The position numbers were made by a program, and so were the translations under genes. 64,000 nt of DNA from Solirubrobacter soli DSM 22325 (GTDB lineage Bacteria > Actinomycetota > Thermoleophilia > Solirubrobacterales > Solirubrobacteraceae): positions 62,001-126,000 of the forward strand of contig NZ_KE384071.1 of the NCBI RefSeq assembly GCF_000423665.1. Direction: 5' to 3'. Shown piece by piece: positions 52,384 to 61,257 of this stretch. The notes under the pieces were generated by a model. That model was not told the DNA's origin, did no database searches, and was given only the letters and a program-made list of their open reading frames with translations. Positions within the stretch are counted from its first letter, which is position 1; each line of letters starts with the position of its first letter.

Positions 52384-53901
52384 CTAGGCGGCTGCTTCCT
52401 CCGCCAGGGGCTCGCGCTCGTAGGCGGTCGCCGGAACCCGCTTGTAGGGCTGTTCCGGCTCCTGATGCTCCTCGTGGTAGGCCGATTCGGCGTTCACGGC
52501 CCAGAGGTCATGCTTCGTACCGGCGATGATGTTCTCGACCGCGCGCATGGCGGTGAGCATCGAGTGGTCCGAGTTGTTGTAACGGTGCAGACCGTTGCGG
52601 CCGACCTGCTGGATGTTGGCGATGCCCTCGAGCCACTCGCGGATGACCGCGACGCGGTCGGAGTAGTCGGCGTCGTACATCGGGTAGGCCTTCGGGACGC
52701 GCGTGACGAACCCGCGCTCGACCTTGGAGGCCGAAGCGAGGCCCAGCTTCTCGATCTCGCGCTTGCCGAGCTCGACGAGGTCCTCGTCCGAGGACTCCCA
52801 CAGCTCGTCGCCCTTGAAGCAGAAGTACTCCATGCCGATCGAGGCCTTGGACTGGTCCGGGACCATCCACGGCGACCACGAGCGGAAGTTCTGGATGCGG
52901 CCGACCTCGACACCGGGCTCGTGGATGTAGATCCAGTTGTCCGGGAACAGGTCCTCACCGTCGATCACGAGCGCGATCGTGAGGAAGTCGCGGTAGCGCA
53001 GGCCCTGCGCGGCGGCCTGCACGGTGCCGGTCGCGGCCGCGCCGGAGAGGCCGACCGTCGCCCGCAGCGGAAGCGAGGAGATGACCTCGGACGGCTCGAT
53101 GCGCTCGCCGCCGGCCTCGATCGCGACGATCTTGCCGTCGCGGACCTCGAGCTTGGTGACCGGGCAGTTGAGCCGCACCTCGCCGCCGTGGGCGATGATC
53201 TCGTCGGCCATCGTCTCCCACATCTGCCCCGGGCCGAAGCGCGGGTAGTGGAACTCGTTGATCAGCGACTTGATCTTGTTGCCCTTGTTGCCGAAGAACG
53301 CGGCCTTGGCGGCGGAGAAGAACGAGAGGCCCTTGATCCGCTGCGCGGCCCACTCGGCCCGCACCTCGGAGGCCGGCACGCCCCACACCTTCTCGGTGTA
53401 GGACATGAAGAAGTGCTGGTAGAGCCGCTTGCCGAACCGGTTCGATACCCACTGCTCGAGGTTGTCCTCACGACCATTGGGCGTGATCGCGGCCCAGAGG
53501 TAGGAGAGAAGACAGCGCGTGAGCTCGACCGGGCCGAGCTTCTTGATGACGTCCTGCCCGTTCAGCGGATAGTCGAGGAACTTGCCGCGCCAGTAGATGC
53601 GCGACATCCGGGGACGCTTGAGGAACTCCTCCTTCATCACTTCGTGCCAGAGGTCGTCGACCTCCTTGGACTTGGTGAAGAAGCGATGGCCGCCGAGATC
53701 GAACCGGTAGCCGTCACGAACCTCGGTCTTGGCGATGCCGCCGACCTGATCCTCCGCCTCGAACACGATGACGGGGCGCCCCTCCTTCGCGAGGAGGTAT
53801 CCAGCCGTGAGGCCGGCGGGGCCGCCGCCAAGGACAGCGACCGGCTTCTCAGGCCGGAACCGACGCGGGGCGTCGGTCGGCGTGTAGTCAACGGTGGACA
53901 T
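52384..53901 (-). CDS. FAD-dependent oxidoreductase, UDP-galactopyranose mutase-like
   Basis: The protein has 505 residues from the ATG at 53901, which has AAGGTG 6 bases upstream; two earlier in-frame starts are less well placed. The dinucleotide fold is AVLGGGPAGLTAGYLL; then EDQVGGIAKTE and FDLGGHRFFT follow, as in UDP-galactopyranose mutase/protoporphyrinogen-oxidase-like proteins. Substrate-side motifs are SYTEKVWGVP and YPRFGPGQMWETMAD. The C-terminus has GRNGLHRYNNSDHSM. UGM converts UDP-galactopyranose to the furanose form for cell-wall glycans, but long members like this also act in other sugar or carotenoid chemistry. It is divergent from the two-component genes. Confidence 0.85.
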   Translation of the reverse strand: MSTVDYTPTDAPRRFRPEKPVAVLGGGPAGLTAGYLLAKEGRPVIVFEAEDQVGGIAKTEVRDGYRFDLGGHRFFTKSKEVDDLWHEVMKEEFLKRPRMSRIYWRGKFLDYPLNGQDVIKKLGPVELTRCLLSYLWAAITPNGREDNLEQWVSNRFGKRLYQHFFMSYTEKVWGVPASEVRAEWAAQRIKGLSFFSAAKAAFFGNKGNKIKSLINEFHYPRFGPGQMWETMADEIIAHGGEVRLNCPVTKLEVRDGKIVAIEAGGERIEPSEVISSLPLRATVGLSGAAATGTVQAAAQGLRYRDFLTIALVIDGEDLFPDNWIYIHEPGVEVGRIQNFRSWSPWMVPDQSKASIGMEYFCFKGDELWESSDEDLVELGKREIEKLGLASASKVERGFVTRVPKAYPMYDADYSDRVAVIREWLEGIANIQQVGRNGLHRYNNSDHSMLTAMRAVENIIAGTKHDLWAVNAESAYHEEHQEPEQPYKRVPATAYEREPLAEEAAA

Positions 53902-53991
53902 GGCCATCACCTTGCCCACTCGCCGGGTCTTTCCCGCGCGTTGCTAAAGCCCGCTAACACCCCTTAAGCCCAGGCTCTAACCTCTCCGCCC

Positions 53992-54690
53992 GTGCAGGCA
54001 AGCAGTGCGCTGGACATCCTCCTGGTCGATGACGACCGTCCCTTGCGGGAGATGCTGACGCGTTCCTTCGAGCGCGAGGGCCACCGAGTCACGGCCGTGC
54101 CCGACGGCGAGTCCGCTCTCGCCACCGCCCAACAGCGGTCCTTCGACGTGGTGCTGCTCGACGTCGCGCTCGGTGCCGGACCCACGGGGTACGACGTCGC
54201 CCGCGAGCTCCGCAGCCGTCGCGACGTCGTGCCGATCATCATGCTGACCGCCCTCGATTCCGAGGCCGACGCGGTCCAAGGCCTCGAGGCGGGGGCCGAC
54301 GACTACGTCACCAAGCCCTTCGGCCTCGCCGAGCTGCGCAGCCGCATCCGTGCCGTCCTGCGCCGCGCCCAGGGCCGCGTCGTCGAGGGCAACCTGCGGG
54401 TCGGCCCGGTCACGCTCGACCGCGACCTGCGCCGCGTGACGATGGAAGGCGAGCCCGTGCGACTGACCTTCAGCGAGTTCGAGCTGCTCGGCTGCCTGAT
54501 GTCGCGCCCCGGTTACGCGTTCAACCGCCAGGAGCTGCTGCGCGCGATCTGGGGCGACTCCGCCTACCGCGACCCGCGTGCGATCGACGTCCACATCCGC
54601 CACCTGCGCGAGAAGCTCGAGCCCGTCCCGGAGGAGCCGAGCCTGATCCTGACCGTCCCCGGCCAGGGCTACCGCTTCCGGGAGGCATGA
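53992..54690 (+). CDS. OmpR/PhoB-type response regulator
   Basis: The protein has 232 residues, GTG start. The receiver domain has acidic pair Asp13-Asp14, phosphoacceptor Asp57 (FDVVLLDVAL) and Lys in YVTKPFGLAEL. The C-terminal winged helix includes LTFSEFELLGCL, NRQELLRAIWGDSAYRD and VDVHIRHLREKLE-like IDVHIRHLREKL. It overlaps the next gene, a histidine kinase, by 4 bases. It is a close paralogue of the regulator at 62662-63351, including the shared IWGDSA(Y/F)RDPR recognition loop. Confidence 0.95.
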   Translation: MQASSALDILLVDDDRPLREMLTRSFEREGHRVTAVPDGESALATAQQRSFDVVLLDVALGAGPTGYDVARELRSRRDVVPIIMLTALDSEADAVQGLEAGADDYVTKPFGLAELRSRIRAVLRRAQGRVVEGNLRVGPVTLDRDLRRVTMEGEPVRLTFSEFELLGCLMSRPGYAFNRQELLRAIWGDSAYRDPRAIDVHIRHLREKLEPVPEEPSLILTVPGQGYRFREA

Positions 54691-56201
54691 TCCGAACCGC
54701 ACTCCGAGGCCTGCGCGGGAGGCTGCTGCTCTCCCTCGTGGCCACGAGTGCGATCACGCTCGCGGTCGCCGCCGCGATCACCCTGGGCCCGCTCCAGTCG
54801 CGGCTCCGGGACGAGAGCCAGACCGCGTTGCAGCAGGCGACCCAGGAGACCCGGTACGACTTCGCCAACGCGCTCGAGAAGACGGCCAAGCCGAAGAAGG
54901 ACGAGAACGAAGTCGGCCGGCAGAGCCGCCGGGCCGCCGCGCTGGGTGACGTCGCCCGCGACCTGCGCGACCGGACCAACGGCGCGCGCGTCATGGTCAC
55001 CGACCTCACGTTCACCGACCCGTCCGGCGAGAACGCTCCGGCCTTCCTGTACGACACGGACTTCCAGTCGATCGCGTCCGGCAACGCCCTCCGGCTCGCG
55101 ATCCGAGCGTCCGTCGAGGGCGTCGAGGAACGGCAGATCGTCGACGACGAGCTGACGTTCGCGATGCCGCTCTTCAAGGGCAACGAGGTCGACGGCGTGG
55201 TCGTCGCGCAGCGCAACCTGACCGAGGTGTCCACCACGGTCCGCTTGGTGCGCAACGCGCTGCTGACCGCGGCGGCGATCGGGCTCGTGGTCGCGATCGG
55301 GCTCGCGCTCGGCCTTTCCAGCACGCTGACCCGCAGGCTTGGGCGCCTCCAGCGCGCCGCGCTGCGGATCACCCAGGACGGCCCTGAGGCGCCCGCCCCG
55401 GTCGACCGCGGCCGCGACGAGGTCGGCGACCTCGCCCGCGCCCTCGCCCGCATGCAGGAGGAGCTCAGGCGCCAGGAGGCGGCGCGACGGTCGTTCGTCG
55501 CCACGGCCTCGCACGAGCTGCGCACGCCGCTGACGACGCTGCAGGGCACGATGGAGCTGCTCGACGAGGACCTGCAGGAGGGCGGCGACCTCACCGACGC
55601 CCAGGAGCAGGTCGCCAGCGCCCGCGGCGAGCTGCGGCGGCTCTCGGTGCTGGCGAGCGAGCTGCTGGACCTCTCCCGCCTCGACGCCGCCATCCAGCTG
55701 CGCAACGAGCCGGTCGAGCTCGGCGAGATCGCCCGCGCCGTCGCCGCCGAGTTCTCGCTGCGCGCCGCCGACCGCGGCGTCGACCTGCTCGTCGACTCGC
55801 CCGGACCGTGCTGGGCGCACGCCGACCCGGCCGCCTGCGTGCGGGTGGTGCGCATCCTGATCGACAACGCGCTGCGCTACGCGCCGCGCGGGAAGCCGAT
55901 CTCGATCACCGCGACGTACGCGGGCTCCCGCGTGTCGGTGCGGGTCTCCGACCGCGGCCCGGGGGTGCCGGTCGAGGAGCGCGAGCACGTCTTCGAGCGC
56001 TTCCACCGCGGCAAGGCGACCAGCACCGAGACCGGGTTCGGGCTCGGGCTCGCGATCGGGCGCGAGCTGGCCGAGCGCATGAACGGCACGCTCGAGCTCT
56101 CCGACTCCTACGAGCGCGGCGCCTGCTTCGTGCTCACGCTGCCGGCTAGCGCGTCTTCACCAGCACCGTCGCCTGCACCGGATTCGGCCGCGGCGGCGTG
56201 A
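54687..56201 (+). CDS. Membrane sensor histidine kinase
   Basis: The protein has 504 residues. Helix 1 (LLLSLVATSAITLAVAAAITL) and helix 2 (LLTAAAIGLVVAIGLALGL near 195) bracket an extracytoplasmic sensor of about 150 residues. HAMP lies at about 215-265. HisKA has phospho-His276 in ATASHELRTPLT. HATPase has N-box LIDNALRYAP, VSDRGPGVP and GFGLGLAIGRE. It works with the response regulator just upstream. The last 56 bases overlap the convergent glycosyltransferase gene. Confidence 0.94.
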   Translation: MIRTALRGLRGRLLLSLVATSAITLAVAAAITLGPLQSRLRDESQTALQQATQETRYDFANALEKTAKPKKDENEVGRQSRRAAALGDVARDLRDRTNGARVMVTDLTFTDPSGENAPAFLYDTDFQSIASGNALRLAIRASVEGVEERQIVDDELTFAMPLFKGNEVDGVVVAQRNLTEVSTTVRLVRNALLTAAAIGLVVAIGLALGLSSTLTRRLGRLQRAALRITQDGPEAPAPVDRGRDEVGDLARALARMQEELRRQEAARRSFVATASHELRTPLTTLQGTMELLDEDLQEGGDLTDAQEQVASARGELRRLSVLASELLDLSRLDAAIQLRNEPVELGEIARAVAAEFSLRAADRGVDLLVDSPGPCWAHADPAACVRVVRILIDNALRYAPRGKPISITATYAGSRVSVRVSDRGPGVPVEEREHVFERFHRGKATSTETGFGLGLAIGRELAERMNGTLELSDSYERGACFVLTLPASASSPAPSPAPDSAAAA

Positions 56202-57714
56202 ACGCTGACGGCTGAATCGAGGCGATCTCGAGCCCCGGGTAGTTGGAGAGGAACTGCGACCACTCCTTCGACCGGATCCGGATCAGCTTCGTCCACGGCG
56301 CCCGCCAGCGGTTGAGCGTCCACGTGATCGGCTCGACCAGCACGACCCGCGCGCCGACCGGGAGCGCGTCGATCACCGGCTTCAGGTCCTTCTCGGGCGT
56401 CGTCCTGTCCAGGCGCTCGACGCCGTCGCGCCAGTCCCAGACGCCCAGCTCGGTCTGCGCGCCGGTCAGCGTCGCGTACTTCAACCCGTCAGGCAGGTAG
56501 TAGTGCAGGACCGGGATCGTCTCCGGCTGCGTGGAGATGACGAGGTCGCCGGGCTGCAGGCTCGGCGCGATGTTGTGGGCGATCGCGCGCACGTTGGACT
56601 TCTCGACCGGCGCCTTGTCCTGCGCCCACATGATCACGACCAGCGCGAGGCCGACGACGCCGAGCCGCCGCGCGGAGGCGAGCCCGCCGGCGGCGAGCAG
56701 GACGAACGGCGGCAGCGCGACGGCCAGGTAGCGGTTCGCCCACGCCGGTGAGCTCTGCGAGAGCAGCCAGGCGATCGTGGGCGTCAGCACGGCGATGATC
56801 GCCAGGCACAGCGCGGCCTTCCCGCGCTCGCTCAAAGGTCGCCTGAGCAGCGTCAGGAGCCCAGCCCCGGCGCAGATCAGCAGCACGATCTGCGGCATCC
56901 GCCCGAGCAGCACCCCAGGGACGCCGAGCAGCGAGTCGAACGCGGGCGCGTCCGCCCAGGGCGCGCCGGTGTGGGCGGCCTGGTAGAGCGTCGTGGGGAT
57001 CCACGGCAGGTAGAGGACGAGCAGGCCGCCGAAGCCGAGCAGCGCGTCGCGGAAGAGCTGGCGGCGACGCGGCTTGTCCGCCAGCGCCCAGAGCATCACC
57101 CAGGCGACCGCGGCGCTCATCGTGAAGAAGATCGGCCAGTTGTGCGTGTAGAGCGCGACCGCCACCGAGACCGCGAAGCCCGCGATCCATGGTCGCCGGT
57201 TCTCGGTCTCCAGCGCGTAGGCCTTGATGAAGCAGGTGGTCGCCGGGATCGCCAGCAGCGTCACGAGCGAGTACATCCGCGCCTCTTGGGCGTACTGCGC
57301 CAGGAACGGGTTGAAGGCCATCAGCACCGCCGAGAACCACCCGGCCCGCAGCGTCCCCCAGATCAGCCGGCCCGCCCAGAACCCGGCGGGGATCGCCAGC
57401 AGCGCGAACAGCAGCGACAGGCCGCGCACGCCGGACTCGCTGCGACCCGCGACGTCCAGCCAGAAGTGCAGCAGCATGTAATACAGCGGCGGCGAGCCGT
57501 CCTCGCGCAGCGCGAACGGGATGTCCGACAGCGGGCGGTCGGCGATCCCGACGCTCAGCCCCTCGTCGATCCAGAAGCCGATTCCGAGCTCGCTCGTGCG
57601 CAGCAGCAGCGAGATCGCCACCAGCGCGCCGATCCCGGCGGGCACGGCGACGCGCGCACCGGTGATGGCGCGCGCCTTGACGCTCCAGGACGGTCGTGAC
57701 GCGATCGTGCTCAT
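56146..57714 (-). CDS. GT-C fold glycosyltransferase (family 39-like) membrane protein
   Basis: The protein has 522 residues from the ATG at 57714. About 10-11 hydrophobic segments occupy residues 15-390. The first exterior loop contains the acidic motif GFWIDEGLSVGI, as in ArnT/PMT-type enzymes, then PPLYYMLLHFWLD. The C-terminal 130 residues are soluble (GDLVISTQPETIPVLHYYL, ARVVLVEPITWTLNRW). Family members transfer sugars from polyprenyl-phosphate carriers on the outer face of the membrane. It is the last gene of the minus-strand operon and overlaps the upstream gene by 4 bases. Confidence 0.85.
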   Translation of the reverse strand: MSTIASRPSWSVKARAITGARVAVPAGIGALVAISLLLRTSELGIGFWIDEGLSVGIADRPLSDIPFALREDGSPPLYYMLLHFWLDVAGRSESGVRGLSLLFALLAIPAGFWAGRLIWGTLRAGWFSAVLMAFNPFLAQYAQEARMYSLVTLLAIPATTCFIKAYALETENRRPWIAGFAVSVAVALYTHNWPIFFTMSAAVAWVMLWALADKPRRRQLFRDALLGFGGLLVLYLPWIPTTLYQAAHTGAPWADAPAFDSLLGVPGVLLGRMPQIVLLICAGAGLLTLLRRPLSERGKAALCLAIIAVLTPTIAWLLSQSSPAWANRYLAVALPPFVLLAAGGLASARRLGVVGLALVVIMWAQDKAPVEKSNVRAIAHNIAPSLQPGDLVISTQPETIPVLHYYLPDGLKYATLTGAQTELGVWDWRDGVERLDRTTPEKDLKPVIDALPVGARVVLVEPITWTLNRWRAPWTKLIRIRSKEWSQFLSNYPGLEIASIQPSAFTPPRPNPVQATVLVKTR

Positions 57715-59177
57715 CGGGCGCAGGAAGAGCCGATGACCCACTTGCGCGTCCGGGCGATCTCCGGGAAGCGCGGGTCGCGGGACAGGGCGGAGTAGCTGGG
57801 GGCGATGGTCGAGCCGGGCGGGAAGGCGAAGATCTCGGAGTCCATCTCGTGCAGATGCATGTACCACGCGACGGCCTGCGTCTGGAAGGCCCCCGTGTAC
57901 ACCGTTCCGCAGGACTTCAGCTTGGCCTCGCCGCCGCCGGCCTTGATCGCGTCCGGGACGGTGCCATACAGGTCGGCCTCGGCCTGGATGCGCATGCCGG
58001 CCTCGTCGAGCTCGTGGATGTCCTCGAGCACGAACGGCGCGGAGGCGCCGGCGATCGCCAGCGCGAGCAGCGCGGCGGGGATCATGCCGAAGCGGGCGTT
58101 GGTGGACTTCACCAGCCACACCCACCCGGCGCCCGCGAGCACGCACACGAGCGCGGCGGGCAGCGCGATGTAGCGCAGGTTGCCGGCGAAGCCCGCCTGG
58201 GTCATCGCCGCCACCGCGATCATCAGCACGGTGCCAATCAGGGCCATCGCCAACTGCAGCCCGTCCTCGCGGCGCTTGATGAACGCCCACAGCGCGGCGG
58301 CGACGGCGATCACGCCGCCCACGTAGACCGGCGGGCTCAGCACCGACGCCGATCGGTTGAAGACCTCGATGAACGGGTGCGCCGCGAACGCGGCCGAGTC
58401 CGGGTTGGGCTGACGGGCGCGCGCGGCGGCGCGGAAGAAGTCCCCCGAGCCGAAGTACTCCGGCACGAACCAGAGCACGATCAGCGCGAAGCCGCCGCCG
58501 AGCACCAGCGCCGTCGTCTTGACCGGGAGCTTGTTCTCGCGGTGCCAGTCGGCGGCGATCAGGTAGAGCCCGTACAGCGCGATGAACGGCCACACCTCGG
58601 GTCGCAGCAGCGCGGCGCCGAGCCCGAGCAGGAACGCGTCGCGGCGGCGGCCGTCGAGGTGGCGCTCGATCGCCCACAGGCAGAGCGCGACGAGGATGCC
58701 CTCGGAGTTGCCGCGGAAGAAGTTGCGGATGAACTCGTCGGCGAGGATCAGCGCGCCCGCCGCGATCAGCCCGGCGACCGGTCCGGCGAGACGCTTGCCG
58801 AGCCGGAACGCCATCGCGAACGCGAGGATGCCGCCCGTCCGCGCCACGACCAGCCACAGCAGCGGCGCGCCGTCGTCGCCCGCGAGGCTGAACGGGGTCG
58901 TGAAGATCACCGGGAGCGGCTTCCAACTCGGCCCAGTGCTCGTCACGAGGTCCAGGTGCGCGACCTCGCGCCCCCAGATGATCCACGCCCACGGGTCGTA
59001 GGTCGGGACGCTCGGGAGCAGGAGCGAGAGCGCGGCCAGCGCGACGCAGCCGAGCAGCAGCAGCTTCCACGGCTGGGCGGGAGCCGATGCCGTGTCGGCG
59101 GTCTCGGGCGGCGGCGCGAACCGGTCGAGCATGCGCGACGCGCCCGGGGCCAATGCGGTCAGGGGCGCGAACGCCAA
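57711..59177 (-). CDS. Polytopic GT-C-like membrane protein
   Basis: The protein has 488 residues. Helix 1 (LLLLGCVALAALSLLL) is followed by the exterior motif YDPWAWIIWGREV, an Asp-containing loop typical of GT-C glycosyltransferases. About ten helices follow, ending near residue 380, with a soluble C-terminal domain containing two Cys (KLKSCGTVY and GSSCAR). The sugar and acceptor are unknown. It overlaps the next gene by 4 bases and starts 4 bases after the CxH/CxxC gene, all on the minus strand. Confidence 0.82.
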   Translation of the reverse strand: MAFAPLTALAPGASRMLDRFAPPPETADTASAPAQPWKLLLLGCVALAALSLLLPSVPTYDPWAWIIWGREVAHLDLVTSTGPSWKPLPVIFTTPFSLAGDDGAPLLWLVVARTGGILAFAMAFRLGKRLAGPVAGLIAAGALILADEFIRNFFRGNSEGILVALCLWAIERHLDGRRRDAFLLGLGAALLRPEVWPFIALYGLYLIAADWHRENKLPVKTTALVLGGGFALIVLWFVPEYFGSGDFFRAAARARQPNPDSAAFAAHPFIEVFNRSASVLSPPVYVGGVIAVAAALWAFIKRREDGLQLAMALIGTVLMIAVAAMTQAGFAGNLRYIALPAALVCVLAGAGWVWLVKSTNARFGMIPAALLALAIAGASAPFVLEDIHELDEAGMRIQAEADLYGTVPDAIKAGGGEAKLKSCGTVYTGAFQTQAVAWYMHLHEMDSEIFAFPPGSTIAPSYSALSRDPRFPEIARTRKWVIGSSCAR

Positions 59178-59181
59178 GCGG

Positions 59182-60090
59182 TCACCTCAGGCCGAGGGCG
59201 GCGGCGATCCCGGGATGGGGCTCGGCGGTCAGGTCGATCTGGACGGTCGGCTGGCCCCACACGGCGAGGCCGCGGTCGAAGGCGCTGATCGGCAGCTGGG
59301 ACGCCTCGGCGAGGTCCCGGGCGCGCCGCTCGAGCAGCATCCGATCGCCGGACACGAGCAGGCGCTTGGCGGCGTCGGTCGTGGCGTCGTCGTCGGCGAA
59401 GTGCAGCGCGTCGGCCTCCAGCGGGTAGATGTCGGCGGCGCCGAGCGCGGTCAGCAGGTCGTAGCGCATCGCGCGGGTGAAGCCCGGCAGCGCGAGCCGC
59501 TCGAAGACACGCGCGAAGCGGCGCTCCGGCGTCCAGATCTCCTCGCCGGTGAACGCCTCTTCCTGCGTCGGGCCCTGGCGCTCCACCCAGGCGCGGTACG
59601 CGGCGGCGGTCTTGGCCTTGGCCTCGGGGAGCGCGTCGAGGTCGCCGGCGTCCTCCCACGCGGGCCGGGTCTGGTCGATCAGGTCGTAGAGCTCGGGCGC
59701 GAGCGCGAAGAGGAACGCCAGCCACGTCGCGTGCTCGACGTCGGGCGTCTCGTCGATCGCGGTGAACGGGCCGGGCGGGTCCAGCCGCTCGTGCGCCTGC
59801 GTGACCGCGATCGCCAGCCGCTCGGCATCGGCCGTCGCCTTCAGGCCGGGGGCGAGCGGGTTGCGGTAGCCGTCGTCGGTCGCGCGCGCCAGCTGGCGCG
59901 TGACGAGCCGGCCGGAGCCGCGCGAGTTCGACGAGGACCCCTTCGTGGTCTTCGCTCGCGACTTCGGCGTCGACGTCGCACCCGGCTTGCGCACGGTGAC
60001 GTGGCGCACCGGGGTCGCCTCGCGGAGCTCGCGGGCGCAGATCGGGCACTTCGAACTCAGCCGGTTATGACGGCAGAACATGCCTGGCAT
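59182..60090 (-). CDS. CxH/CxxC helical protein, function uncertain
   Basis: The protein has 302 residues from the ATG at 60090 (TTG at 60093 and ATG at 60081 are alternatives). The N-terminus has a compact Cys/His motif (FCRHNRLSSKCPICARE), probably a zinc knuckle, then a Lys/Ser/Arg linker to about residue 70. The rest is helical: ATWLAFLFALAPELYDLI, EIWTPERRFARVFERLALPGF, TTDAAKRLLVSGDRMLL. From memory this resembles proteins labelled aGPT-Pplase clade 3 (alpha-glutamyl/putrescinyl thymine pyrophosphorylase-like helical family); that assignment is tentative. It sits between a P450 and two glycosyltransferases in one operon. Confidence 0.7.
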   Translation of the reverse strand: MPGMFCRHNRLSSKCPICARELREATPVRHVTVRKPGATSTPKSRAKTTKGSSSNSRGSGRLVTRQLARATDDGYRNPLAPGLKATADAERLAIAVTQAHERLDPPGPFTAIDETPDVEHATWLAFLFALAPELYDLIDQTRPAWEDAGDLDALPEAKAKTAAAYRAWVERQGPTQEEAFTGEEIWTPERRFARVFERLALPGFTRAMRYDLLTALGAADIYPLEADALHFADDDATTDAAKRLLVSGDRMLLERRARDLAEASQLPISAFDRGLAVWGQPTVQIDLTAEPHPGIAAALGLR

Positions 60091-60102
60091 CAACAGATCA
60101 CG

Positions 60103-61257
60103 CTAGCGGGTTGTGGGAATGATCGAGCCTTCTCGCGATGGTGCTAACACGACGCTTCGACGCCGCATCCGCTCCCCCTCCGGGCGGTCGGGGGCGAGCG
60201 TGAAGCGCTGGTTGATCGCTCTGATGACTTCCCGCATCTCGAGCGTTGCGAACGCGGCGCCGAGGCATCTTCTCGTTCCGCCGCCGAACGGGATGTAGGG
60301 CGCGTCCGGGCGACGGTGGGCGAGGTAGATGCACGCGGCGACGTAGACGTCCTTCGGGATCGTGTGGCCCTGCAGGCTGTAGGGCTGGAGCGTCTTGCGG
60401 GCGGTGATGCTCAGGACAGGGCGCGTGGTCAGGACGTGCTTGACGAAGGCGTCGATGTCCTGGTCGGTGTCGAGCGGCGGTTGCTCGCGGGCGAGGCGCT
60501 CACACGCCCACGCGAGCGCGGTCGCGGTCGTCTCGTGGCCGGCGGCGAGCAGCGTGACGAGTTGGTCGCGCAGCTCTTGGCGGGTCGCGCCCGCGGCCTT
60601 GAGCGTCGTGAGGATCGAGTCGCCGTCGGTGGCGTCGTCGATCCGCGCGTAGACGAGCTCGTCGATCCGGGCGACGGCTCGGGTGAACCGCTTGTGCGGC
60701 CCGAGCAGCGCCATCGCGATCAGGTTCGGCATCGAGCCGGTCATGTCGAGGGCGGTTCGGAGCGCGTCTTTGAGTGCATGGTCGCGGCTGCCGAAGATCA
60801 CCCGCTGGATCACCTCGAGCGTGATCGCCTGCATCCGCGGGAGCGTCTTCACGGTGGTTCCGGCCGGCCACGTGTCGAGCTCCGCGTGGGTGATCTCGGA
60901 GACGGTCGCGGCCCACTTCCTGAGCTGCTCCCCGTGGAACGGCGGGAGCATCAGCCGGCGCTGCTTGAGGTGCTCCTCGCCGTGCAGGATCAGCACGCTG
61001 TTGGGGCCGACGAACGGCTCCATGATGCTCGAGCTGTCGCCGGCCTGGAGGACGTCCGGCGGCGCGGCGTAGATGCGCTTGATCTCCTGCGGGTCGGAGG
61101 TCAGGACGAGCGGCGCGTCCATCCAGACCGTGTTGAGCGTGAACGGCTCGCCGTAGCGCGCTTGGGCGCGGCGCAGCAGCGCGGTGGGCCGGATGATCCA
61201 CTCGACGGTCTGCAGCGCGGCGGGCTCCTTCGGACCGGGCGGCAGACCGTCACGCAT
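60103..61257 (-). CDS. Short cytochrome P450 lacking the ExxR motif
   Basis: The protein has 384 residues, shorter than the usual 400-450. The I-helix AAGHETTAT is near residue 240 and the heme loop FGGGTRRCLGAAFA has Cys331, so the P450 fold and heme site are present. The K-helix, normally with KETLRxxP, reads VKHVLTTRPV, so both the Glu and the Arg of ExxR are gone. The meander before the heme loop (usually PxxFxPERF) is missing, as AHRRPDAPY runs straight into IPFGGG. The J region is also short. The frame is continuous. It is cytosolic, with no anchor. It overlaps the kinase gene by 8 bases. Activity is uncertain. Confidence 0.9.
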   Translation of the reverse strand: MRDGLPPGPKEPAALQTVEWIIRPTALLRRAQARYGEPFTLNTVWMDAPLVLTSDPQEIKRIYAAPPDVLQAGDSSSIMEPFVGPNSVLILHGEEHLKQRRLMLPPFHGEQLRKWAATVSEITHAELDTWPAGTTVKTLPRMQAITLEVIQRVIFGSRDHALKDALRTALDMTGSMPNLIAMALLGPHKRFTRAVARIDELVYARIDDATDGDSILTTLKAAGATRQELRDQLVTLLAAGHETTATALAWACERLAREQPPLDTDQDIDAFVKHVLTTRPVLSITARKTLQPYSLQGHTIPKDVYVAACIYLAHRRPDAPYIPFGGGTRRCLGAAFATLEMREVIRAINQRFTLAPDRPEGERMRRRSVVLAPSREGSIIPTTR

